The notes under the pieces were generated by a model. The model worked only from the letters and a program-made list of their open reading frames with translations, had not been told where the DNA came from and made no database searches. The position numbers and the translations under genes are program-made. From Crotalaria pallida (lineage: Eukaryota; Streptophyta; Magnoliopsida; Fabales; Fabaceae), in NCBI GenBank assembly GCA_037953625.1, contig CM075652.1, positions 77,033,501 to 77,097,500 on the forward strand: DNA of 64,000 nt, given 5' to 3'. This document shows, piece after piece, positions 1 to 11,122 of the stretch. The first letter of the stretch is position 1, and each line of letters begins with the position of its first letter.

Positions 1-883
1 TTAAGCTCAGAGAGGCCTCAAAGAGTCTCATGGTGTCTCTCCACATAAATTTTAACAAATTACACTTATTCTAGTGAATGTATAGCTTCACCCTTACCTC
101 TAGGTCGTGAATCAACAAGAGAATTGCAGAGAAAACAGCTAGAACTCCAAAATCCACAATAAGCTCCAGACTTCAGTTTTTCAAGTTGAATGCAAAAACA
201 CCCTCACTTTCGAGCTTTGATTCTCCTTCCACACATAACCTCAACTCACGATATTTGTGTCTTTGTAAAGCTTGTGATGTGAGCTTTACAATGGTGTATA
301 ACACTCAAGCTAACTCTCAGATTTGAACGAAAACGAAGGGAACGAAATCAGGAACCCTAGCCTTTGGTTTTCTGAGCAAACTTAACAAAATGGTTGATTT
401 GCATCAACAAGGAAGCTTAAATACATGGAATAGTTTCTCATGCATGGCGACACGATGCCAAGGATGGATTGCAGAGTGGGTTTCGTGTCAACTCGGGGTT
501 AATTCGAGTTGTTGACTCATCAAACGCACTAACGAGTGTTGTGCTGTCCATAATATCGAGTCTTTTCAGAAAGACTCGAGTCTTTTGGCTGATTTTTAAA
601 AAATAAATATCTTATTTCTCTTCCCTCCAAAACCTTTCTAATATTGCTTCTAGGTCCTAAAACAGGGACTAATATGCAAAAACCTTATATTTTACATATT
701 AATAATCATCAAATTATTTTTTATGCCTTCTCACTTAACATATGCACACACATAAACATTTAATTAATCCAAAGAAAATAATTTTAATTAAAAGAAAATA
801 ATTTTAATTAAAACAAATTAATTATGAATAAACTTTCATAATTAACATTTTATTAATCAGGAACAAAAATTTGGGGTGTTACA
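1..883 (-). mobile_element. 5' portion of a gypsy LTR, truncated by the window edge
   Basis: Reads as the U3 end of a minus-strand LTR: the right edge is GGGGTGTTACA, which on the minus strand is the usual gypsy start TGTAACACCCC. The text around 621-690 resembles 27290-27370 of the Tekay-like element, so this is a related chromovirus family. A TATA-like TATTTAAG lies on the minus strand at 416-423, with palindromes upstream of it (GACTCGAGTC at 573-582). A candidate splice donor (GAG|GTAAG, minus strand) lies near 90-97. Whether this was a 5' or a 3' LTR cannot be told, because everything to the left is outside the window. Confidence 0.7.
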
Positions 884-1078
884 TGTGAGAGAGAGGGAAA
901 CCCTAGGTGTAACATCCTCGATTTAAATTCTAAGTATAAATGTGGAATTATATAAAGTAATTAGGAAAATTTGCCAAGTATAGAGGTAGATCTTGAGTAG
1001 TAATTAAGCCTAAACTAGTATAAGAGATAAAGGAAATGACTTGGAGTAGAAAACCATCAAAATGTGAGTTTTGGGCAA

Positions 1079-1336
1079 GGTAATCGATTACCTTGAGAGG
1101 GAGTAATCGATTACAAGCTCTCTGGTAAAACTACTCTAGAGGTTGCATCAATTGTAATCGATTACTCTTAGGAAAATAATTGATTAATTCGGGAGATAAT
1201 GGATCACTTGGGGTGGAGTAATCGATTACCAACTCTCTGGTCAAACCTATATAATTGTTGCATCACAGTGATAATCGATTACTTTAAAGGAGTAATCGAT
1301 TATCATCTGGAAAAAAATAAAAAAAAAATATAAAAG
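1079..1336 (+). promoter_or_regulatory. LTR promoter: GTAATCGATTAC cluster plus TATA box
   Basis: About six copies of a palindrome of the form GTAATCGATTAC/T lie between 1079 and 1305, interspersed with TTGCATCA boxes at about 1143 and 1259. The TATA box TATAAAAG follows at 1329-1336. The spacing suits U3 enhancer elements driving LTR transcription. The same palindrome and the TTGCATCA companion recur in the copia LTRs of this window, although copia and gypsy elements are unrelated. Confidence 0.6.
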
Positions 1337-2213
1337 CAAAAATGGGAAAAACGTGTTTCTGGCCACACAATGGGAATCTTCCCATAATAACTTTAACTCC
1401 CAGCCACATATTCCTTTCTATTGAAAAACAAATAAAACAAGCACCCTCTTTCTCTTACTCTCATTCATTTCCTCTCCATCTTCAACTCATCTCCTCCCCC
1501 TTCTCTCATACGAGTTTCTCCCTCCATTCTAGCAAGGTCAAGATTATTTTCTTCTTCCTCTACGAGCTCATCAATCATCATCAAGCTTAAGAGGTAAAGC
1601 ACATTTCTCCTCTTTTCTCCTTGATGGTTCATACGAATTTCTCTCTCTCCATCTCTTGTTGAAAATTTCGAATCACATCTCTTGAGTGCCACAATCTCAT
1701 GTTCCTTTTCAATTTTATGGATTAAGGAAGGTTAAGATCACTCTCCTCCCTCTCATTCTTTTGGAGCTTCTTGGTGGTGGTACTAGGAGCTATTGCTTGG
1801 AAGGTTTTCCCTTATTTCTCATTGGTTGAGGTAAGGGGGTGGTTATTGGCTTGTTCTAGGGAAGAGGTTCTAGTTAGTTCATTAGGGCTTGCTAGGATTT
1901 ATTCGTTTTATTTATGGTGTTATTAAGAACCCTAGGTTAGTAAAGAAATAGAATATTTGATTTAGGTAAAGAGATGAAAAGTAAATTTAGAGAATGCATA
2001 GAAATTTGATGTGTATTTGGTGATAAATGTTTGCTAAGTATGTGAGTACTTGATGTTATATGTAATTTGTATAATGTTTGGAATCCTTGCTTTGTGTTTA
2101 TATTGAAATTCGATATAGATCAATGATTTATGTAAATGATTAAATAACTTGAATGTAATTAAATGGAGTTATAAAAATGGTTGAGTTGCAGCTATGATTG
2201 ATCCTTGGGACAC

Positions 2214-2328
2214 ACCGACTCATTAGGTGCCCTGTTCGGTGACAAATGACCCATTAGGTCCAAATGACCCATCCAAGTGAAAATGACCTATTAGGCCCCT
2301 CAAATGACCCGTTAGGCGGGTGTACCCA
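2214..2328 (+). repeat. CATTAGG-type hairpin array in the gypsy A LTR
   Basis: Short degenerate units of 17-25 bp, each able to fold: GACC-CATTA-GGTC, CACCGA...TCGGTG, ACCCG-TTAG-GCGGGT and CCTA-T-TAGG. Stem bases differ from unit to unit while complementarity is mostly kept. The 3' LTR has the matching block at 16311-16425. Confidence 0.5.
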
Positions 2329-2336
2329 ATTGATCA

Positions 2337-4596
2337 TGTTAGAATTATTGATAGGATTGGCAGCCGTCACCCAAGAGGGGGGGGGGGGTGAATTGGGTGT
2401 TTATGAAAACATTGGAAAATATTCGAATTAAATCGTTTTTAATAAAATAGATAAACTTTGCAGCGGAAAACTCTTAAAAATGATGAAAACGATTATGCAA
2501 GCGGAAGTAAACAATAATAACAACGATTAATATTACGCGCGAAGATAAGAAACACTATAACAACGAAAGGTCTAACGCGCGTTGAATCAATTTAAAATAA
2601 TTAAATTAATATATATTATATTTACGTTGCGAAGGAGATAATTAACACAATAAAAATATGCGCAACAATAAATAAAAGAGATAAGAGATAGAAGAGATTG
2701 CACCGGAGATTTTATCCTGGTTCGGCAAACCCGGCCTACTCCAGTCCCCAAGCGACCCGCTTGAGCTTTTCACTAAACCAAAAACGCCTCGCGTCCCCAA
2801 GTACAACCACAGCGCCCCGCAAGCTACTAGGAACCTCCTTTCGCCAGGGACCTCAATAAACCAGATAGCCTAACTACTAGGTGCCCCACCGTTCGTCTAG
2901 CACTACCCACACAGCAAAGGGTTCCTCACCCTACAACCACGAACGCAGCACGTCCGCACTAGGAGCTTCACTCCCTAGTCACTAAGGGTTACATACCCCT
3001 TTACAACACAGGTTAAGGTATGAGTGATCGGGTACAAGACCTATAGTGCACTCTCAATAGTGCAGATACAACAATAAGCGGCTCTAACAAAAGTGTGTTC
3101 TATATAACACTGATACAACAATAAAGCTCTATGGCGATGAATTTAAATCACAAGTACTATGGCCAAGATAACTTTTCTCTTCAAGAAATAATATCAAAGT
3201 TTAAGAACTGGTTGAAGGAGAAGAGAAGAAGAGAAGAACGTGAAGGAGATTTTCAAAAGAGTTGTCAGCATAAAAACTTGATTCAAATCCCTTTTTATAA
3301 AAACAACAATTAACACATGTTTAAAATCAAAAACCAAATCATAAAGATTTAAGACATAAAACTAAAGATTTGAAAATATTTGAAATTCAAATTTTGAATT
3401 TGAAAACAGAATCAGAATCAAATCAAAAACGATTTTGGAAATAAATCAAATTTAAAATAAGAATGAAATCAAATCCGGAAATATTCAAAATTGATTTTCT
3501 GAAATCAAATAAGTAAAATAATATTTTGAAATCAAAATCAAATGAAATAGATTTAAAGAATAAAATAAAATAAAATAAAATCAATTTTGAAATCAGAAAC
3601 AAATAAAATAGATTTAGGAAATAAATCAAAGATTTGATTCTTAAAAACAAAAAGGAAATATTTTCAAAAACAAAATCAAATTCGAATTTTGAAAATAAAT
3701 CAGAATCAATTATGCAGGAAATAAATCAAAATGATTCTGACACGTTTTTCAATAAAACTTGAGGTAATCGATTACTTCAGGGAGGTAATCGATTATCCCT
3801 TTAAAAATAGAAACTTTGAAATTCATTTGAAAACTCAGTAATCGATTATCACATGCATGTAATCGATTACTTCACTTCTGTTTAATATATGATGCAACTG
3901 ATATAATCGATTAACACTAATCAATTAATCGATTACACAGCCTCTGGAAAATATATGATGCAACTCCAGTAATCGATTATCTGTGCCAAGTAATCGATTA
4001 CTTTCATACAAAAAGTAATGGATTAGCCAGGTTCAAATACTCGATTACACTCTCTCTGGATTTTCTATGATGCACCATAAATAATCGATTATCTTGAAAG
4101 AGTAATCGATTATCTCTGTCCAAACTTGTAAGAACAGATTTTCACAACTTAGAGAAATCCAACTAGAGGTTGTCAAGATATATTTTCATAGTGAATCAAT
4201 TAAGACATTAAAAATACGTTTTTAGAAAAACTCTTTTTGCAATTAAAAACATTTTTCATAAACTAAGTTAAAAACAGATTTTCATGAAAACACTTTTTGC
4301 AATTAAAACATTTTTCATAAAAAGTTCTTTTCTTCTCCTTAACATGAAAAATTAATTTTGGCCATTAGACACTTGTAATAAAAATTCATTACCTTACAAA
4401 TTTCCTATGGGCCAGGCTATACTAAACTTGAACATGAAGCTTGAGCCTTGACTTTAGCCTTGAAGCTTGATGCTTGAACTTGATGCAGCTTGATGCTTGA
4501 AACTTTGAATCTTGTTTGTAATCATCAAAACATTATCTTCTAGAATCCTTCTAGCATTACTCTTTACATCCTTTGGGGCAAGCTTGACTTCCAACA
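2337..4596 (-). repeat. Copia N 3' LTR (left copy)
   Basis: On the minus strand it runs from TGTTGGAAGTCAAGC to TTCTAACA. It carries about a dozen TAATCGATTA palindromes (3761-4113) with TGATGCAACT spacers, followed downstream on the minus strand by a TATA-like TATAAAAAG at 3291-3299. A poly-G/C run of about 12 near 2373-2384 is one of the few differences from the other LTR, which also has an 11-bp insertion. Confidence 0.9.
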
Positions 4597-6152
4597 CTCC
4601 CCCTTTTTGATGATGACAAACCCTTTTCTGAGTTTCTGCATCACAAGCGTTAAGCAACAAGTATAGCACAATATAGTCCAATAATATCATAGGAAATTTA
4701 AATACAAATAGAGAATATAGAGAATAATTGATTAAGCCATGAAATAGTTTCTCTTCATTCTCATAACCTCCCCCTGCATATATGGTTAGTATACACACTG
4801 AAGCTCAGAATTCTTCTCCCCCTTTTGTCAACATCAAAAAGGTGGTGAGAAGACTTTAGCAGGATTAGGGTTCTTCTCCCCCTTTGTACTATACTCCCCC
4901 TGAAACACTGAATAGATACATTAATAATAATAAGGGATTAAATACACATAGACACATAGTCAATTTCTCCCCCTATTTGACATCATCAAAAGTAAGTATG
5001 GGATACAAAAGAATTTCTTCCCAATACACAATAAAAAGCAGTATGATGTCAAAATGGGATGAAGAAGCAAAACATGTTTTAATGCAACTATTCAAATAAT
5101 ATTTTTCTCCCCCTTTCTAAAAGGTTTTTCCAAAATAAGCATAACATGAAGGGAGATGAAAAATGCATCATAAAAACATGTGAATGCTTACTATCATCAA
5201 AACTTTAAAAACTTTATATGTCTTGACAATAATAACATATAATTCATGATAGCACATATTGTCATATAAGGCATATATCGCATAAACAAGTATTATCACA
5301 TAATAAAAAATAAGAGTAGTGATACTTATCGAGATGACGCTTTCCATGTATGTAGTCATTCCATTTATGGAGTTTCTTCCTTTGATAGAGTATCATTACG
5401 TATCTTGTAGAAAGCTCTACTTGTTTAGTATGTTTCACTTCTTCCACTCCAAGAGATCATTCACATATCGCAGAGACACTATCAAGTGCTGCAAAATTAT
5501 CGTAGGTGTTGATTTTCCACATGAAGTAGGGACTGTTTTGGAGTTCCTTCCATTTGAAGATTCATCAATTTGCATTTTGATGGAGGTCTCCTCTTGTTCA
5601 ATGTATTCTCCTTCTCCAGTATTTTCCATTTGACACCATGAAGGAAAAAAACATAATTTTTCATTTGGAATTCTTTAATTTGATCCCTTCGTACATAGCT
5701 CCTTTTATATTTGAAGTATTACCTGTAAGACTACATAGGAGCATTTTCTTGGTATCCAAAGACTTGGATCCTTAAGATTAGTAGCAATGTTTTTCACAAA
5801 TCTTAAAGATATTGTGAAAATAGCATATAAGCAATTTTAATTCATGCACTAATCACAAAAACAATGTCATGCTCATGCACACAAATGCATGTCCATAATA
5901 TCAATATATATCTCTAGTATGTCATGACATGACATCAACACATAAAGAGAGTATTCATGTGAAAACAAGGATTTTAAAAAATATTTTAATACACATGATA
6001 CAACTCACTATGTAGTGAAAAATAATGCAATGCACAAAAAAAAATATAATCATGTGTTTAAAAAGATTTTCAAATAAAGCAAGACACACATGATTTACTT
6101 TATCCAAGGAGTGATCATGAGAAATAAAAGATTTTCAAAAAGATTTCAGCAC
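4597..6152 (-). other. Copia N 3' spacer with repeated GGGGGAG purine tracts
   Basis: No convincing gene in 1.5 kb. The first 510 bp next to the LTR hold seven CTCCCCC tracts (GGGGGAG on the minus strand) at about 4597, 4768, 4815, 4875, 4893, 4968 and 5106. Several are preceded on the minus strand by TGATGATGACAAA-like text, like the true polypurine tract. The rest is A+T-rich without recognisable coding. Pol genes would lie between here and the gag remnant in a full element. Confidence 0.6.
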
Positions 6153-6992
6153 TCATGATACACCTTGGTATGCATAAAAAATAGAGTAGTCCAGGTATAC
6201 CTTTGTGTAGTCGTTGTTATAGTAGGAATGAGAGCTTGATACCTTGGACTTGTTGATCAAGGAGACGTTTTTCCTTACCCATTGCTTCTTGCTTGAGGTC
6301 CTAGACCATTTGATTTCACTTTTAGATACGTGAGAAGCTTTGGTTGTAGGTACTTTTCTCCTTTGACCAATCCATCTATTTCTTGGCCTCTTGAACATCA
6401 CCCTTGACACTTTCCCCTTTTCTTCTCCACTTGGTTCATCCTTTTGAATAAGATTCTGCACATTTGAAATACTAGGAGAAAACTTTGGTACCCATTTCAT
6501 CTTGGGTCCTTTGGGGTTAGTCTTAGATTCCTTAAAAGCCTTTGGAACCCATTGCAAATTATTTCTCAAGTTAATTTTTTTGCGATAGAAACATAAATGA
6601 GAAATATGTCCTAAACAACCACAATAATTGCAAATAATGGGTTTGGATGATGGTTTGACTTTTTCAAAATTATTTTCATGAAACTTGGAATTTTTTATTT
6701 CACATTGAAAAATATTATTGTCATCCACTTTACTTGATTTTTGGATATCCACATTATTTTCAATTTCATCAAGTAAAGAATTTGAACAATTTGATTTTTC
6801 AATGTTACTTTCAAAAAGTGCTTCCTCAACTTGTTTTTCAATATTTAAGCAATTTTCAAAAATGGTTGAGGAGCTGTTTTCTAAAAATATCTCTTTATCA
6901 AAAATATTTTCATTTTTCAAAATATCAATTTCATTTTCAATTAGAGATAATTTTTGTAAAGAGTCCAAGTTTCTATTTTCCAAATGTGTCAA
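6153..6992 (-). pseudogene. Copia gag C-terminal part with zinc knuckle
   Basis: An open frame of about 279 codons on the minus strand, downstream of the gag N-terminal frame. The first 90 residues are Leu-, Glu- and Asn-rich and coiled-coil-like. A CCHC knuckle of the form C-x2-C-x4-H-x4-C follows at about residues 121-134 (CNYCGCLGHISHLC), then a basic tail rich in Lys, Arg and Trp with repeated WVPK. This arrangement suits the nucleocapsid end of a SIRE-like copia Gag, which binds genomic RNA in the virus-like particle. The usual protease motif does not follow. It is separated from the upstream gag frame by a stop and a short gap, so the product, if any, is a fragment. Confidence 0.6.
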
Positions 6993-7055
6993 ATCATCAT
7001 GTAACTCATTAAATGAATATTGTAGAAATTTAGAATAAGGAATAATTGAAGTTAC

Positions 7056-7628
7056 CTAATGGTCCTCATGAGCCAAGTGATCGGATGTTTCATGTTCATC
7101 TGCCATTGATTCCTCATCCGAAAACCTTGAATCCTCCACTGAGTCCATGAAGCTTTCAAATAGCCTTTCTAATTCATCCTCATCGCATGTTGAGCTACTT
7201 CCCACGCTTTCTGTTTCATCATCATAATCTTCGTCCAGGGAGTTTGATATCTCATGCTCAATATCATTTTCTTCTTGTTCCTTCTCCTCCTTTTTCCTGT
7301 GGACACTAACACTTCCATGAAGATCATTAGTAGCATAGTGTATATGTAAAGTGTCCCAAATATCCTTAGCACATTCACAATTTTCAACTATAGCATATGC
7401 ATCAAAGATCAAAGCATTTTTCAAAATATGCATAGCTTGAAAATTCAAGGAAAAATATTTTTCATCAAATTTGTTTAAAACATGTTTTGGCTGAAAATCA
7501 AAACCATTGAGAACGACATGCCATAAACGAAAACTAATAGATTGAAGAAAAATTTTCATTCTAGCACTCCAATAATGAAAATTATTTCCATCAAAAATTG
7601 GTGCATCATCGAATGTAAAACCCTCCAT
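7056..7628 (-). pseudogene. Copia gag N-terminal part, internally deleted
   Basis: The likely start is the MEGFTFDDAPIFDG methionine at 7628; an in-frame upstream methionine exists at 7661. The first 95 residues match the copia Gag N-terminal domain (DUF4219/UBN2-type: GNNFHYWSARMKIFLQS, then AKDIWDTLHIHY). After HYA the frame jumps straight to DLHGSVSVHRKKEEKEQEEN, which normally lies more than 100 residues further on, so the central Gag domain is deleted. The C-terminus is a long acidic tail. It lies 65 bp from the primer site, as gag should. With the zinc-knuckle frame it makes up the whole coding content of this element. Confidence 0.65.
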
Positions 7629-7710
7629 ATTAAAACAAATAAAATATCCCAACGCTGCCAATCTACAACGGATCTTTAACTCAGGCTGTTAGGCCTTTAC
7701 CAGAGAATGA

Positions 7711-7723
7711 AGCTCTGATACCA
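7711..7723 (-). other. Copia N primer-binding site
   Basis: Minus strand TGGTATCAGAGCT, complementary to the 3' end of plant initiator-Met tRNA, 2 bp from the inner edge of the right LTR. It fixes the direction of the element as minus. Confidence 0.85.
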
Positions 7724-7725
7724 AT

Positions 7726-9991
7726 TGTTAGAATTATTGATAGGATTGGCAGCCGTCACCCAAGAGGGGGGGTGAATTGGGTGTTTATGAAAACATTGGA
7801 AAATATTCGAATTAAATCGTTTTTAATAAAATAGATAAACTTTGCAGCGGAAAACTCTTAAAAACGATGAAAACGATTATGCAAGCGGAAGCAAACAATA
7901 ATAACAACGATTAATATTACGCGCGAAGATAAGAAACACTATAACAACGAAAGGTCTAACGCGCGTTGAATTAATTTAAAATAATTAAATTAATATATAT
8001 TATATTTACGTTGCGAAGGAGATAATTAACACAATAAAAATATGCGCAACAATAAATAAAAGAGATAAGGGATAGAAGAGATTGAACCGGAGATTTTATC
8101 CTGGTTCGGCAAACCCGGCCTACTCCAGTCCCCAAGCGACCCGCTTGAGCTTTTCACTAAACCAAAAATGCCTCGCGTCCCCAAGTACAACCACAGCGCC
8201 CCGCAAGCTACTAGGAACCTCCTTTCGCCAGGGACCTCAATAAACCAGATAGCCTAACTACTAGGTGCCCCACCATTCGTCTAGCACTACCCACACAGCA
8301 AAGGGTTCCTCACCCTACAACCACGAACGTAGCACGTCCGCACTAGGAGCTTCACTCCCTAGTCACTAAGGGTTACACACCCCTTTACAACACAGGTTAA
8401 GGTATGAGTGATCGGGTACAAGACCTATAGTGCACTCTCAATAGTCCAGATACAACAATAAGCGGCTCTAACAAAAGTGTGTTCTATATAACACTGATAC
8501 AACAATAAAGCTCTATGGCGATGAATTTAAATCACAAGTACTATGGCCAAGATAACTTTTCTCTTCAAGAAATAATATCAAAGTTTAAGAACTGGTTGAA
8601 GGAGAAGAGAAGAAGAGAAGAACGTGAAGGAGATTTTCAAAAGAGTTGTCAGCATAAAAACTTGATTCAAATCCCTTTTTATAAAAACAACAATTAACAC
8701 ATGTTTAAAATCAAAAACCAAATCATAAAGATTTAAGACATAAAACTAAAGATTTGAAAATATTTGAAATTCAAATTTTGAATTTGAAAACAGAATCAGA
8801 ATCAAATCAAAAACGATTTTGGAAATAAATCAAATTTAAAATAAGAATGAAATCAAATCCGGAAATATTCAAAATTGATTTTCTGAAATCAAATAAGTAA
8901 AATAATATTTTGAAATCAAAATCAAATGAAATAGATTTAAAGAATAAAATAAAATAAAATAAAATCAATTTTGAAATCAGAAACAAATAAAATAGATTTA
9001 GGAAATAAATCAAAGATTTGATTCTTAAAAACAAAAAGGAAATATTTTCAAAAACAAAATCAAATTCGAATTTTGAAAATAAATCAGAATCAATTATGTA
9101 AAAACAAATCAGGAAATAAATCAAAATGATTCTGACACGTTTTTCAATAAAACTTGAGGTAATCGATTACTTCAGGGAGGTAATCGATTATCCCTTTAAA
9201 AATAGAAACTTCGAAATTCATTTGAAAACTCAGTAATCGATTATCACATGCATGTAATCGATTACTTCACTTCTGTTTAATATATGATGCAACTGATATA
9301 ATCGATTAACACTAATCAATTAATCGATTACACAGCCTCTGGAAAATATATGATGCAACTCCAGTAATCGATTATCTGTGCCAAGTAATCGATTACTTTC
9401 ATACAAAAAGTAATGGATTAGCCAGGTTCAAATACTCGATTACACTCTCTCTGGATTTTCTATGATGCACCATAAATAATCGATTATCTTGAAAGAGTAA
9501 TCGATTATCTCTGTCCAAACTTGTAAGAACAGATTTTCACAACTTAGAGAAATCCAGCTAGAGGTTGTCAAGATATATTTTCATAGTGAATCAATTAAGA
9601 CATTAAAAATACGCTTTTAGAAAAACTCTTTTTGCAATTAAAAACATTTTTCATAAACTAAGTTAAAAACAGATTTTCATGAAAACACTTTTTGTAATTA
9701 AAACATTTTTCATAAAAAGTTCTTTTCTTCTCCTTAACATGAAAAATTAATTTTGGCCATTAGACACTTGTAATAAAAATTCATTACCTTACAAATTTCC
9801 TATGGGCCAGGCTATACTAAACTTGAACATGAAGCTTGAGCCTTGACTTTAGCCTTGAAGCTTGATGCTTGAACTTGATGCAGCTTGATGCTTGAAACTT
9901 TGAATCTTGTTTGTAATCATCAAAACATTATCTTCTAGAATCCTTCTAGCATTACTCTTTACATCCTTTGGGGCAAGCTTGACTTCCAACA
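7726..9991 (-). repeat. Copia N 5' LTR (right copy)
   Basis: A near-identical copy of 2337-4596, with the same palindrome cluster at about 9158-9500. About sixteen substitutions, an 11-bp insertion near 9100 and a shorter poly-G run separate the two copies by eye. On the minus strand this is the transcribed 5' LTR, because the primer site adjoins its left edge. Confidence 0.9.
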
Positions 9992-9996
9992 GATCA

Positions 9997-10943
9997 ATCA
10001 TGCTGCACAAATAATAAGAATGTATAAAAGGGAAAGAGTACTAAGAGAAATAAAATAGTTAAAAATATTCTCAGTCCTAACGGGTGAAACCGTGGCCTAA
10101 TAGGTGGAAATGACCTGGATTGGGTGAAAATTGTTCCTAATGGGTGAGAAATGACCTAACAGATGTGCTAATTTCCAATGGAAATAAAATGATGAAAATG
10201 TTGAAAAGGTGAAAGAAATGGAATGAGATGTTAATGATAGTATTGAAACTAATTAAGAAAATGGGAATGAATTGCTAAAAGTGTGATTGCATGATGTGTG
10301 TGTGAATAATGAATGCTATCTGATCTATTTGATAGTTGTGCTTGGCTTAGTGGGTAATTTTGTCTAATGAGAAATTGCTTTCCTATTTCATTTTCAATGC
10401 TCACTTCCTTACTATTTTTACAGGTACAGATATTGAGCTTGTACAACCCCTGGCCGAGCAGGTGCACTCTCCCTCATAGGGAGAGTAGATTTAATGGTTG
10501 TTCAGGATTTTGTTGTTCGGGTTATTTTGGGGAGTGATAAATTTGTATATTGTGGTTTTTGTTTTTGAAAGTGCAATGTAAAGTTTTATTCCTTATGGGT
10601 CATCCAGGACTCTTCCTATGGGTAGGAAGAATATTATTTTGTAAAAACTTTTATAGTATCAAAACTTGTTCATATTGCTGCTATCTTTGATGTAATGAGA
10701 TTATGAGGTGGATGTGCTTCAAACTATTGGTATTTTGGCCCTGTTGGCTCTGGAAAAAAATGAAATATATTTGACTTACACATGTTACAGGAAAATTTAA
10801 TTTTGGATTATCCAATAAACAAGGGAAACTCTGTCCGGTTTAACAGAGATTTTTTATAATCAAATAGTTTTTAAAAAGGAAATTTTTAAGTCGCTATTTT
10901 AATATTGGGTTAATTAATGGGTAGATAATCATAGGGTGTTACA
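9997..10943 (+). repeat. Gypsy A 5' LTR, second part
   Basis: Continuation of the LTR after the copia insertion, ending GGGTGTTACA at 10943. It holds more hairpin units (10076-10165), the candidate acceptor at 10423, and the exon hairpin CTCTCCCTCATAGGGAGAG (10467-10485). An ACAGAGGAAACTCTG-like end module, shared by the related LTRs at 17260 and 23815, is partly recognisable near 10820-10855. Confidence 0.85.
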
Positions 10944-10947
10944 TTTA

Positions 10948-10961
10948 TGGTATCAGAGCAG
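10948..10961 (+). other. Gypsy A primer-binding site
   Basis: TGGTATCAGAGCAG, complementary to initiator-Met tRNA, 4 bp after the 5' LTR. The element at the right end of the window has the same site at 62681-62692 on the minus strand. Confidence 0.85.
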
Positions 10962-11122
10962 TTTCCCTCAGCCTTTTGGAGTGTGGACTCACATCTCCAA
11001 TGGTTACTCACCAAGCGAGTAACTGAATTGTTTAGTAAGAATCTAAGTCTAGGAGTAGGATATTTATATCATTGACTAAGTACTCAATCCTTAACTGGCT
11101 ATTCCCTCCTTGGCTTAACAGT

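Larger units (their letters stand above)
908..2336 (+). repeat. Gypsy A 5' LTR, first part
   Basis: The left 1429 bp of a 2376-bp LTR, interrupted at 2336 by the copia element and continued at 9997. It holds the U3 palindrome cluster (1079-1305), TATAAAAG at 1329-1336, a pyrimidine-rich leader (1440-1620), a candidate splice donor TTGAG|GTAAG at 1830/1831, and the first half of a CATTAGG hairpin array (2214-2328). From base 1933 on it matches the 3' LTR copy at 16031-17385, which carries no copia insertion. Confidence 0.85.
2337..9991 (-). mobile_element. Non-autonomous Ty1/copia element with gag remnant and no pol
   Basis: A 7655-bp insertion in the gypsy A LTR, flanked by the 5-bp duplication GATCA (2332-2336 and 9992-9996). 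The empty site survives in the 3' LTR near 16430. It has LTRs of 2260 and 2266 bp that differ at under about 1% by eye, so insertion was recent. The primer site (TGGTATCAGAGC on the minus strand) is at 7711-7723 beside the right LTR, and the polypurine tract AAAAAGGGGGAG (minus strand) is at 4597-4608. The 3.1-kb interior encodes only gag-like pieces; protease, integrase, reverse transcriptase and RNase H are absent. It would have to move with proteins supplied by an intact relative. Confidence 0.9.
1831..10423 (+). other. Candidate intron within the gypsy A LTR, now carrying the copia insertion
   Basis: The donor TTGAG|GTAAGGGG is at 1830/1831 and the acceptor TACTATTTTTACAG|GTACAG at 10423/10424. 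Without the copia element the intron would be about 933 bp. The 3' LTR keeps the acceptor at about 16861. The same donor-acceptor pair occurs at the same relative place in two other LTRs here (21781-23543 and 45775-47586). Splicing is inferred from consensus fit and recurrence, not shown. Confidence 0.45.

Noticed and set aside
3131..3313. Open frame of 60 codons, identical at 8515-8697
   Set aside because: It lies in both LTRs of the non-autonomous copia but on the opposite strand to transcription, is Lys/Arg/Asn-rich, and is identical only because the LTRs are young copies.
5319..5633. Open frame of 104 codons in the copia 3' spacer
   Set aside because: It runs against the direction of the element, has no recognisable domain, and overlaps other chance frames in the same stretch.
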